This document shows, one piece after another, positions 1 to 5,643 of a DNA stretch of 7,205 bases. The DNA comes from Oscillospiraceae bacterium (lineage in GTDB: Bacteria; Bacillota; Clostridia; Oscillospirales; Acutalibacteraceae). The stretch lies in assembly GCA_019422905.1 (NCBI GenBank), contig JAHZCM010000102.1, positions 1-7,205 on the forward strand, in the 5' to 3' direction. Each line of letters opens with the position of its first letter. The first letter of the stretch is position 1. The position numbers were made by a program, and so were the translations under genes. The notes under the pieces were generated by a model. That model ran no database searches and was not told the origin of the DNA. It saw only the letters and a list, made by a program, of their open reading frames with translations.

Positions 1-1091
1 CAGAGCTTGCGGACTGCATTGAGGGGCTTGTGAACCGCCAGTTTCGGTGCATTGCCATCGACCCGTATGCCAACGCGTTCAATCAGGAACCGAACGGCAT
101 GTGCTGGCCGAAATATGCCGCGCAGACGCTCGGCCATGCGTCCGGCGAGGCGGAGGTCGATGAAACCGATTTTGAAAGCCCGTGGGTTTGGGAGCGCAAG
201 TATGAGATCGATTCGCTCTGCTATCCCGTGCAGCTCGCTTACCTGTTCTGGAAGGAAACCGGCCGCACCGGCCATTTCAGCGAGCAGTATAAGGCGGGTA
301 CGGAGCTGATCCTCAGGGTCTTTGAGACCGAGCAGGACCACAGCAAATCACCCTATTACTTCAAGCGGATCAATTGTCCGCCGACGGACACCATTTCCCA
401 TGAGGGGCACGGCGCGCCGGTGGCGGTCACGGGTATGACGTGGTCCGGCTTCCGGCCGAGCGACGATGCCTGCGTTTACGGTTATCTGGTGCCGTCGAAT
501 ATGTTTGCCGTGGTTACGCTGGGCTATACGGCGGAAATCATGCGCGAGATCTATCGGGATGAGGCGCTTGCCGTGCGCGCGGAGAAGCTCGCTGCAGAGA
601 TCCGCGCGGGCATCGAGCAGTACGGCGTGGTGGAGCATCCGCAGTTTGGCAGAATGTACGTCTATGAGACGGACGGCCTTGGGCACTATACCTTTATGGA
701 CGACGCCAACGTGCCGAGCCTGCTTTCCATTCCGTATCTCGGCTATTGCAGCGCCGACGACGAAACGTATAAAAATACCCGCGCTTATGTGCTGAGCCGG
801 GAAAATCCCTATTATTTTGAGGGCAGCATGGCGAAGGGCGTCGGCAGCCCGCATACGCCGCCGGAATACATCTGGCACATCGCGCTCTCCATGCAAGGCC
901 TCACGAGCCGCGATGCGCAGGAGTGCAGAGAATTGCTCCGCATGCTCGCAGCCACCGACGCGGGCACCGGTTTTATGCACGAGGGATTCCACAAGGACGA
1001 CCCGGCGAAGTTCACGCGTCCCTGGTTTGCATGGTCGAATTCGCTGTTCAGTGAATTCGTCTTAAAGTGCATGGACGAAGGCATCCTGTGA
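1..1091 (+). CDS. GH125 exo-alpha-1,6-mannosidase, 5'-truncated by window edge
   Basis: The frame is open from base 3, so the true start lies before the window and the GTG at 30 is internal. Recognised as glycoside hydrolase family 125 (old DUF1237), a metal-independent inverting exo-alpha-1,6-mannosidase acting on mannan or N-glycan fragments. Landmarks, numbered from the GTG at 30: DPYANAFNQEP near residue 11, the family's conserved N-terminal block; WSGFRPSDDA around 138-147; MDDANVPSLL near 222; SPHTPPEYIWH near 273; and MHEGFH near 316. The first Asp of SDD (residue 145) and the Glu of MHEGF (residue 318) are 173 residues apart. As I recall it, that matches the general acid D220 and general base E393 of the Clostridium perfringens enzyme, which implies roughly 65 residues are missing upstream. 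No signal peptide can be judged. The kinase gene follows after 18 bases, suggesting intracellular sugar processing in one operon. Confidence 0.93.
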   Translation, partial: ELADCIEGLVNRQFRCIAIDPYANAFNQEPNGMCWPKYAAQTLGHASGEAEVDETDFESPWVWERKYEIDSLCYPVQLAYLFWKETGRTGHFSEQYKAGTELILRVFETEQDHSKSPYYFKRINCPPTDTISHEGHGAPVAVTGMTWSGFRPSDDACVYGYLVPSNMFAVVTLGYTAEIMREIYRDEALAVRAEKLAAEIRAGIEQYGVVEHPQFGRMYVYETDGLGHYTFMDDANVPSLLSIPYLGYCSADDETYKNTRAYVLSRENPYYFEGSMAKGVGSPHTPPEYIWHIALSMQGLTSRDAQECRELLRMLAATDAGTGFMHEGFHKDDPAKFTRPWFAWSNSLFSEFVLKCMDEGIL

Positions 1092-1093
1092 TT

Positions 1094-1102
1094 GGAGGAG
1101 GA
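1094..1102 (+). promoter_or_regulatory. Strong ribosome binding site fixing the kinase start
   Basis: GGAGGAGGA lies 7 bases before the GTG at 1110. The same frame is also open from a TTG at 1092, but that codon precedes the Shine-Dalgarno sequence, so GTG 1110 is the better start. It also begins directly before the ADFLSLGEMLIDF strand typical of PfkB kinases. Confidence 0.85.
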
Positions 1103-1109
1103 ACAGGCA

Positions 1110-2081
1110 GTGGCAGATTTTTTATCTCTCGGAGAAATGCTGATCGACTTTACCCCTGCGGGCAAAACGCCGGCCGGCATCCCGGTTTTTGAACAGAATC
1201 CCGGCGGCGCGCCGGCAAACGTCGCGGTGCAGGCGGCCAGACTCGGTGTTTCCGCGGGCTTTATCGGCAAGGTGGGGCAGGACATGTTCGGCGCGTTTCT
1301 GAAGCATACGCTGGAAGAGCAGGGCGTCGATACGACGAACATGCTGCTTTCGGAGGACACCGCCACGTCGCTGGCGTTTGTCCAGCTTTCTGAGAGCGGC
1401 GACCGCGATTTCAGCTTTTACCGCAACCCCGGCGCGGATACGCAGATCCGCTTTGAAGAAATTGACAAGGCGCAGCTCAACGGGGCGAAGGTGCTCTGCT
1501 TCGGTTCGCTTTTGCTGACGGCGGAGCCTGCCCGCACGGCGGTGCCGCAGATTGTCGCCTATGCGCGCGCGCATGGCGTCATCACGGCATACGATCCGAA
1601 CTGGCGCGCGCCGCTTTGGCCGGATGGGCAGGCGGGTGTTGAAGCGATGAAGAGCCTGCTGCCGCTTGCGGATGTCATCAAGGCCTCTGATGAAGAGCTT
1701 GAAATGCTGACCGGCTGTGCCGATATTGAAGCCGGTGCACAAGTGCTGTTTGCGCTCGGCATACAGGCGGCTGTAATTACGCGCGGCGCAAAGGGCTGTG
1801 TTGTCTGCACAAAGGAGGGCACGCTCTCCCTTGCCACCTATGACACGAGGGTCGTGGATACGACCGGTTCGGGCGACAGCTTCTTCGGCGCGTTCCTCAC
1901 GAAGCTGATGGAAACGGGCAAGCCGGTTGCGGCGGTTACACAGGCGGAATTCCGCGAGGCTGCGGATTTCGCAAACGCTTCCGGCTCCGTCTGCGCGACG
2001 AAAAAGGGCGCGATTCCCGCATTGCCGGATCGTGAAGCCATCGAGGAATGCCGCAGAACCGTGCCGCTTCTTATTCTGTAA
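1110..2081 (+). CDS. PfkB-family carbohydrate kinase, fructokinase type
   Basis: A 323-residue ribokinase-fold (PfkB) kinase, normal length for bacterial fructokinases, which transfer phosphate from ATP to fructose to give fructose-6-phosphate in the cytosol. The N-terminal SLGEMLIDF strand is followed by the first PfkB signature, with GGAPAN at residues 32-37. YDPNWRAPLWP sits in the middle of the protein. The second signature, DTTGSGDSF, starts at residue 250, with the expected catalytic base Asp at 256. The usual Ala of GAGD is Ser here, a mild change. The GEMLIDF and DPNWR-LW pattern fits ScrK-type fructokinases better than ribokinase or PfkB phosphofructokinase, but sugar specificity cannot be proved by reading. 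It follows the GH125 gene closely and probably shares its transcript, which would place it in hexose use after glycan breakdown. A GTG start is used. Confidence 0.88.
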   Translation: MADFLSLGEMLIDFTPAGKTPAGIPVFEQNPGGAPANVAVQAARLGVSAGFIGKVGQDMFGAFLKHTLEEQGVDTTNMLLSEDTATSLAFVQLSESGDRDFSFYRNPGADTQIRFEEIDKAQLNGAKVLCFGSLLLTAEPARTAVPQIVAYARAHGVITAYDPNWRAPLWPDGQAGVEAMKSLLPLADVIKASDEELEMLTGCADIEAGAQVLFALGIQAAVITRGAKGCVVCTKEGTLSLATYDTRVVDTTGSGDSFFGAFLTKLMETGKPVAAVTQAEFREAADFANASGSVCATKKGAIPALPDREAIEECRRTVPLLIL

Positions 2082-2086
2082 GAATA

Positions 2087-2116
2087 CAACGGCTGTTACG
2101 ACTTCAACAGCCGTTG
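2087..2116 (+). terminator. Perfect hairpin after the kinase gene, possible terminator
   Basis: An 11-base-pair perfect stem (CAACGGCTGTT at 2087-2097 with AACAGCCGTTG at 2106-2116) encloses an 8-base loop and begins 5 bases after the kinase stop. On the plus strand it is followed by AAAACC rather than a T run. It is therefore either a weak or factor-assisted terminator, or an RNA 3'-end stabiliser. On the minus strand the downstream side (TATTCTTAC) is T-rich, so it could back up termination from the opposing gene. Confidence 0.55.
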
Positions 2117-2164
2117 AAAACCGGATAAATCTTAGCTGCCGGCTCGGTCGATGGCCGCTTAACC

Positions 2165-2202
2165 ACAAAACCAAACCCCGGAGAGGAAAATCCTCTCCGG
2201 GG
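2165..2202 (-). terminator. Rho-independent terminator of the aldo/keto reductase gene
   Basis: A 12-base-pair perfect GC-rich stem (CCCCGGAGAGGA at 2176-2187 with its complement at 2191-2202) closes a 3-base loop. Read on the minus strand it is followed by TTTGGTTTTG, a usable T-rich tract, and it lies about 43 bases after the reductase stop codon. On the plus strand only TGATTC follows, so its polarity favours the minus-strand gene. Confidence 0.85.
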
Positions 2203-2245
2203 TGATTCTATGTTCCGTATATCGGATGAAAAAAGGGGGATTGCT

Positions 2246-3388
2246 TTAACCCTCGTAAGCCGCGGCCACACCCTTGAGCTCCTCGATGATGTGGATATGC
2301 TGCGGGCAGTGCGCTTCACAGGAGCCACACTGGAGACATTCGCTGGCTTTACCGCCGTCCTTCGTTGCGCGCTCGTACTGGCCCACGTTGTACGGCTTAT
2401 CGGAGCCCTCCAGAGAACCGAACTGCTTGTAGCCGTTCAATGCCTTGAAGATTTCCGGAATGTTGATGTGCATCGGGCAGTCGTCCACGCAGTAGCGGCA
2501 GCCTGTGCAGGGAACCGTCGGGATTGCGTTGAGCTTCTCCACGGCCTTGTTCAGAACCTCATGCTCCCGGTCGCTCAGCGGCTCAAAGTGCTCCATATAG
2601 GAGACGTTGTCATCGAGCTGCGCCTGTGTGGACATACCGGAAAGCACGGCGATGATGTTGTCGAGGCCCGCGCAGTAACGGATTGCCCAAGACGGGATGG
2701 AGAGATCCGGGTTTTCCTTTTTCAGCATGTCCTGTACCTCGGGTACCATGCCCGCGAGCGAACCGCCCTTGACCGGCTCCATGATGACGATCGGCTTGTT
2801 GTGCTTGAGCGCGACCTCATAGCACTTGCGGGACTGCACGTTGTCGCTTTCCCAGTCCACATAGTTGATCTGCAACTGCACAAACTCGGCCTCCGGATGC
2901 TTTGTGAGCGCCTCGTCCAGTACGTCCGCGCTGTCGTGGAAGGAGAAGCCGCAGTGCTTGATCTTACCCTGTGCTTTCATCTTAAAGAGAAAATCCCATG
3001 CGCCGATACGGTCGGCCTTCTCAAGCTTTGTCTTGTCCATCGCGTGCAGCAGATAGTAGTCGAAATACTCGACGCCTGCGCGCGCCATGGATTCATCAAA
3101 GATCTTCTGCATGTCGGCTTCGGTCTCCACCTCGTCCCAAAGCGGGAGCTTTGTCGCGAGCGTGAAGCTGTCGCGGGGATAGCGCTTAACGATCGCTTCG
3201 CGCGCCGCAACCTCGCTCTTGCCGTTGATGTACACATAGGCCGTGTCAAAATAGGTGAAGCCCTTCGCCATGAATTTGTCCACCATAGACTTAACCTGCT
3301 CCATGTCGATCTCGTCGCCGAGCATCGGCAGACGCATCAGGCCGAAGCCGAGCTTCGGCGTCTTGTCGCCAAGATAGCCACTGTTCAT
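2246..3388 (-). CDS. Aldo/keto reductase with C-terminal 4Fe-4S ferredoxin domain
   Basis: A 380-residue cytosolic protein of the COG1453 type: an NAD(P)H-dependent aldo/keto reductase barrel (about residues 1-270) joined to a ferredoxin-like tail. The catalytic tetrad is readable as Asp48, Tyr53, Lys80 and His115 (in DTAYVY, ATKLP and LLHAMD). The tail carries two CxxCxxCxxxCP motifs, with cysteines 294/297/300/304 and 351/354/357/361, expected to hold two [4Fe-4S] clusters. Electrons may therefore pass to or from ferredoxin, a common arrangement in anaerobes. The substrate is unknown. The ATG at 3388 is supported by a GGAGG 7 bases upstream. The gene stands alone, read divergently from the DUF2752 gene, with its own terminator. 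Length and motifs are complete and there is no sign of decay. Confidence 0.94.
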   Translation of the reverse strand: MNSGYLGDKTPKLGFGLMRLPMLGDEIDMEQVKSMVDKFMAKGFTYFDTAYVYINGKSEVAAREAIVKRYPRDSFTLATKLPLWDEVETEADMQKIFDESMARAGVEYFDYYLLHAMDKTKLEKADRIGAWDFLFKMKAQGKIKHCGFSFHDSADVLDEALTKHPEAEFVQLQINYVDWESDNVQSRKCYEVALKHNKPIVIMEPVKGGSLAGMVPEVQDMLKKENPDLSIPSWAIRYCAGLDNIIAVLSGMSTQAQLDDNVSYMEHFEPLSDREHEVLNKAVEKLNAIPTVPCTGCRYCVDDCPMHINIPEIFKALNGYKQFGSLEGSDKPYNVGQYERATKDGGKASECLQCGSCEAHCPQHIHIIEELKGVAAAYEG

Positions 3389-3395
3389 TTCAATT

Positions 3396-3400
3396 CCTCC
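3396..3400 (-). promoter_or_regulatory. Ribosome binding site of the aldo/keto reductase
   Basis: CCTCC on the plus strand reads as GGAGG on the minus strand, 7 bases before the ATG at 3388. It confirms the chosen start. Confidence 0.85.
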
Positions 3401-3412
3401 AAGAATTTATTT

Positions 3413-3430
3413 TCCGCCTCCAGCGGCGGA
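3413..3430 (-). other. Small GC-rich hairpin in the reductase leader
   Basis: TCCGCC (3413-3418) pairs perfectly with GGCGGA (3425-3430) around a 6-base loop. It sits 12 bases upstream of the reductase Shine-Dalgarno in an otherwise AT-rich leader. On the minus-strand RNA the loop and second arm contain CTGGAGG, a second SD-like sequence too far from the start to be used directly. It may influence translation or RNA stability; no function is shown. Confidence 0.4.
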
Positions 3431-3453
3431 TGGGTGCAAACAATCATATATAG

Positions 3454-3482
3454 TTGACTGTATACAACAATACAAGTATAAT
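3454..3482 (+). promoter_or_regulatory. Sigma-70/SigA-type promoter for the DUF2752 gene
   Basis: The -35 box TTGACT (3454-3459, 5 of 6 consensus bases) and the -10 box TATAAT (3477-3482, 6 of 6) are separated by exactly 17 bases. The expected transcription start is near 3489, giving a leader of about 40 bases before the GTG at 3531. The spacer holds the 8-base palindrome TGTATACA (3459-3466), a possible regulator site. Confidence 0.8.
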
Positions 3483-3509
3483 TATAAGCGGAAATCTGTA
3501 AAATTGCAA
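3481..3509 (-). promoter_or_regulatory. Divergent promoter for the aldo/keto reductase
   Basis: On the minus strand, TTGCAA (plus positions 3504-3509, 4 of 6 consensus bases) is followed after 17 bases by TATAAT (plus positions 3481-3486, 6 of 6). The expected start near 3474 gives a leader of about 85 bases. Its -10 overlaps the -10 of the plus-strand promoter by two bases. A weaker alternative, TTGTAT with 17 bases to TATATA, lies further downstream on the same strand. Confidence 0.6.
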
Positions 3510-3530
3510 GCGGAAAGTAGGAAATGATAC

Positions 3531-3905
3531 GTGAAAACGAAAAAACAGCGGGTTTTGTCGGTCATAATCATAGCATTTTCCTGTATCGCGGTAGGTGCGC
3601 TGCTGTTTTTGCTGCATCCGCCGTGCCTGATTTACCGTGTAACCGGATTCCTGTGCCCGGCCTGCGGGACGACGCGAATGCTGAAAGCCCTGCTGCGGCT
3701 GGACTTTGCCGCAGCTTTTTCCCTGAATCCGTTTATGTGTGTGCTTTTGCCCATCGCCGGCCTCTGGTTGCTCGTAGAGACGGTGCGATATATACAGGGA
3801 AAAACGGCGCTGATTCAGCGGTGCTGGGCGGTGTTTCTGTGGAGCGCCGTGCTTTGTATCGCGTTGGTCTTTGCCGTATGGCGCAATTTAACGCTTGTGG
3901 CTTGA
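3531..3905 (+). CDS. DUF2752 small membrane protein
   Basis: A 124-residue protein recognised as DUF2752 from the motif CPACGTTR at residues 42-49 followed by LKALLRLDFAAAFSLNPF, the family hallmark. The function of the family is unknown to me. Three hydrophobic segments are visible, about residues 9-29, 69-86 and 99-117, so it is an integral membrane protein. Cys42 and Cys45, with Cys32 nearby, could bind metal or be redox-active, but that is inference. A TGA at 3525-3527 lies in frame just upstream, so GTG 3531 is the earliest possible start; a weak GGA sits 8 bases before it. It has its own consensus promoter. The next gene starts about 100 bases on behind a separate promoter, so it is probably a single-gene unit with some read-through. 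Confidence 0.85.
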   Translation: MKTKKQRVLSVIIIAFSCIAVGALLFLLHPPCLIYRVTGFLCPACGTTRMLKALLRLDFAAAFSLNPFMCVLLPIAGLWLLVETVRYIQGKTALIQRCWAVFLWSAVLCIALVFAVWRNLTLVA

Positions 3906-3930
3906 CAAGCCGGCGCATACCGTGTAGAAT
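3902..3930 (+). promoter_or_regulatory. Near-consensus promoter of the HD-hydE-mnmA operon
   Basis: TTGACA (3902-3907, full consensus) and TAGAAT (3925-3930, 5 of 6) are separated by 17 bases. The -35 box overlaps the TGA stop of the DUF2752 gene (3903-3905). The expected start near 3937 gives a leader of about 68 bases before the ATG at 4005. This suggests strong constitutive expression of the downstream operon; no clear operator was seen. Confidence 0.82.
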
Positions 3931-4004
3931 AAAACATACTAAATCCATATGTATTATACTGTCCACTGAAAATCCGAGTAATATTCTGAAAGAAGGAAAT
4001 TGAA

Positions 4005-4574
4005 ATGAGCGGTACAATCACAAGGGAAGCGGCGTGGGCGCTACTGACCGAATACAATCGGGAACCTTTTCACCTGAAGCATGCGGAAACCGTGGAGGGC
4101 GTGATGCGCTGGTTTGCGCAGAAGCTCGGCTACGGCGGCGAGGCGGACTTCTGGGGAATCGTTGGCCTGCTGCATGACCTCGATTTTGGGCAGTTCCCGG
4201 AACAGCACTGCATCAAGGAGCAGGAGATCATGCGGGAGCGCGGCCTCGACGAGCGGCTGATCCATGCGGTGGCCAGCCACGGCTATGGGTTGACTGCGGA
4301 TGTCCGGCCGGAGCATCAGATGAAAAAGGTGCTCTATGCCGTGGACGGGCTGACGGGCCTGATCGGCGCGGTAGCGCTGATGCGCCCGTCGAAGAGCGTG
4401 CAGGATCTGGAGCTGAAATCCGTGAAGAAAAAATTTAAAACACTGAATTTTGCAGCGGGCTGCTCCCGCCCGGTTATCCAGCGCGGTGCGGAAATGCTGG
4501 GCTGGACGCTGGACGAGCTGATCAGCGACACGATCCTTGCCATGCGCGCCGTCGAAGCGGCGCAGACCGCGTGA
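4005..4574 (+). CDS. HD-domain phosphohydrolase family protein
   Basis: A 189-residue protein with an HD-superfamily metal-site pattern: His26 (LKHAE), His57-Asp58 (GLLHDLDFGQFP), His92 (ASHGYG) and Asp114 (YAVDGLTG). HD proteins of this size usually bind one or two divalent metals and hydrolyse phosphate esters, often nucleotides; the substrate here cannot be told from the sequence. The remainder is helical, with a basic stretch KSVKKKFK near residue 140 and no transmembrane segment, so it should be cytosolic. GAAGGA 7 bases before the ATG at 4005 supports the start. It is the first gene of an operon; hydE starts 25 bases after its stop. A housekeeping or nucleotide clean-up role is as likely as a link to hydrogenase maturation. 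Confidence 0.83.
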   Translation: MSGTITREAAWALLTEYNREPFHLKHAETVEGVMRWFAQKLGYGGEADFWGIVGLLHDLDFGQFPEQHCIKEQEIMRERGLDERLIHAVASHGYGLTADVRPEHQMKKVLYAVDGLTGLIGAVALMRPSKSVQDLELKSVKKKFKTLNFAAGCSRPVIQRGAEMLGWTLDELISDTILAMRAVEAAQTA

Positions 4575-4599
4575 CCAAAGAAAGGAAGAAATGGCATAG

Positions 4600-5643
4600 A
4601 TGACAGAAAATCTTGTCGGGCTGCTCGAAACGCAGCGCGATCTCACCGATACGCAATTAAAAACCCTGCTGGAAACCGACGCATACGATGCGGCGTTGTT
4701 TCAGGCGGCGGACCGCGTGCGCCGCGCACATTACGGCACGGCGGTGTATATCCGTGGTCTGATCGAATTTACGAATTACTGTAAGAACAACTGCTATTAC
4801 TGCGGCATTCGCCGGGATAACCGCCACGTCACCCGATACCGCCTGATGAAGGAGCAGATTTTGGCCTGCTGCGCGGAGGGCTACGCGCTCGGCTTCCGCA
4901 CCTTTGTGCTGCAGGGCGGCGAGGACCCGTATTTTACCGATGCGCGGCTCTGCGACATTGTATCGTCTATCCGGAAAAATCATCCGGACTGCGCCATCAC
5001 GCTTTCCGTCGGCGAGAAGCCGCGGGAAAGCTATCAGGCGTATTTCGACGCGGGCGCAAGCCGCTACCTGCTGCGGCACGAAACCGCGGACGCCGCCCAT
5101 TACGGCATGCTGCATCCCGCGGAGCTGAGCGCTCAAAACCGGCAGGAATGTCTTTTTCATCTCAAAGAGATCGGCTATCAGGTCGGTTCGGGCTTTATGG
5201 TCGGCTCGCCGTATCAGACGACCGAAAACCTGATTGCGGACCTGCGTTTTCTGCAGAAACTGCAGCCGGATATGATCGGCATCGGTCCCTATATCACCCA
5301 TGCGGAAACGCCGTTTGCGGATCAGAAGAGCGGCACACTGGAGCTGACGCTGCGGCTTGTGGCGGTGCTCCGCCTGCTGTTTCCCTATGCGCTGCTTCCC
5401 GCGACGACCGCGCTTGGCACGATTCACCCGGAAGGCAGGGAGCTGGGCCTGAAGGCCGGTGCGAATGTCGTGATGCCGAACCTTTCGCCGACCGGCGTGC
5501 GCAGTCTGTACGAGCTTTACGAGAATAAAATCTGTACCGGCGAGGAGGCCGCGCAGTGCCGCGGCTGTCTGGAGCAGCGGGTGAAGCGTGCGGGGTATGA
5601 AATTGTCACCGCACGGGGCGACGTGAAGCGTGAAAACCCGTGA
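4600..5643 (+). CDS. hydE: [FeFe] hydrogenase H-cluster maturase HydE, radical SAM
   Basis: A 347-residue radical SAM enzyme of the length and sequence of HydE, which works with HydG and HydF to build the diiron part of the [FeFe]-hydrogenase H-cluster. The radical SAM motif CxxxCxxC is Cys61, Cys65 and Cys68 in IEFTNYCKNNCYYCGIRRDN, a HydE hallmark. Further matches to the Thermotoga maritima protein as I recall it are LQGGEDPYF, YLLRHETA, GIGPYITHAETP and a LPATTALGTI block. A second cysteine set, Cys312, Cys320 and Cys323 (C-x7-C-x2-C), has the spacing of the accessory cluster site of the T. maritima enzyme. An in-frame TAG at 4597-4599 abuts the ATG, fixing the start at 4600. AAAGGAAG at 4581-4588 is a rather distant Shine-Dalgarno. 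The stop overlaps the mnmA start. PylB is a related family, but the motifs favour HydE. Confidence 0.93.
   Translation: MTENLVGLLETQRDLTDTQLKTLLETDAYDAALFQAADRVRRAHYGTAVYIRGLIEFTNYCKNNCYYCGIRRDNRHVTRYRLMKEQILACCAEGYALGFRTFVLQGGEDPYFTDARLCDIVSSIRKNHPDCAITLSVGEKPRESYQAYFDAGASRYLLRHETADAAHYGMLHPAELSAQNRQECLFHLKEIGYQVGSGFMVGSPYQTTENLIADLRFLQKLQPDMIGIGPYITHAETPFADQKSGTLELTLRLVAVLRLLFPYALLPATTALGTIHPEGRELGLKAGANVVMPNLSPTGVRSLYELYENKICTGEEAAQCRGCLEQRVKRAGYEIVTARGDVKRENP

Noticed and set aside
1092..1109. TTG at 1092 as start of the kinase
   Set aside because: The codon lies before the Shine-Dalgarno, which is well spaced for GTG 1110, and the extra residues EEEQA are simply the translated ribosome binding site.
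1122..2174. A 350-codon minus-strand open frame over the kinase gene
   Set aside because: It is antisense to a clear PfkB kinase, its translation is rich in Arg and His as expected from an opposite-strand frame of GC-rich DNA, and it has no recognisable domain.
2210..3457. A 415-codon plus-strand open frame across the aldo/keto reductase
   Set aside because: It is the antisense shadow of a gene with complete motifs, a ribosome binding site and a terminator. Its translation shows no family motif and it begins right after the terminator hairpin.
3459..3466. TGTATACA as a definite GntR-type operator
   Set aside because: The palindrome is only 8 bases, its flanks are not symmetrical and no regulator gene is in the window. 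It is kept only as a possible site.
3524..4003. A 159-codon frame starting at ATG 3524, overlapping the DUF2752 gene
   Set aside because: The alternative frame at 3531 carries the DUF2752 motif and membrane helices. This frame has no family pattern and runs through the next promoter.
3931..4004. Riboswitch or T-box in the leader of the HD-hydE-mnmA operon
   Set aside because: The leader is about 68 bases and AT-rich, with no convincing stems or terminator, so it is too short and unstructured for these elements.
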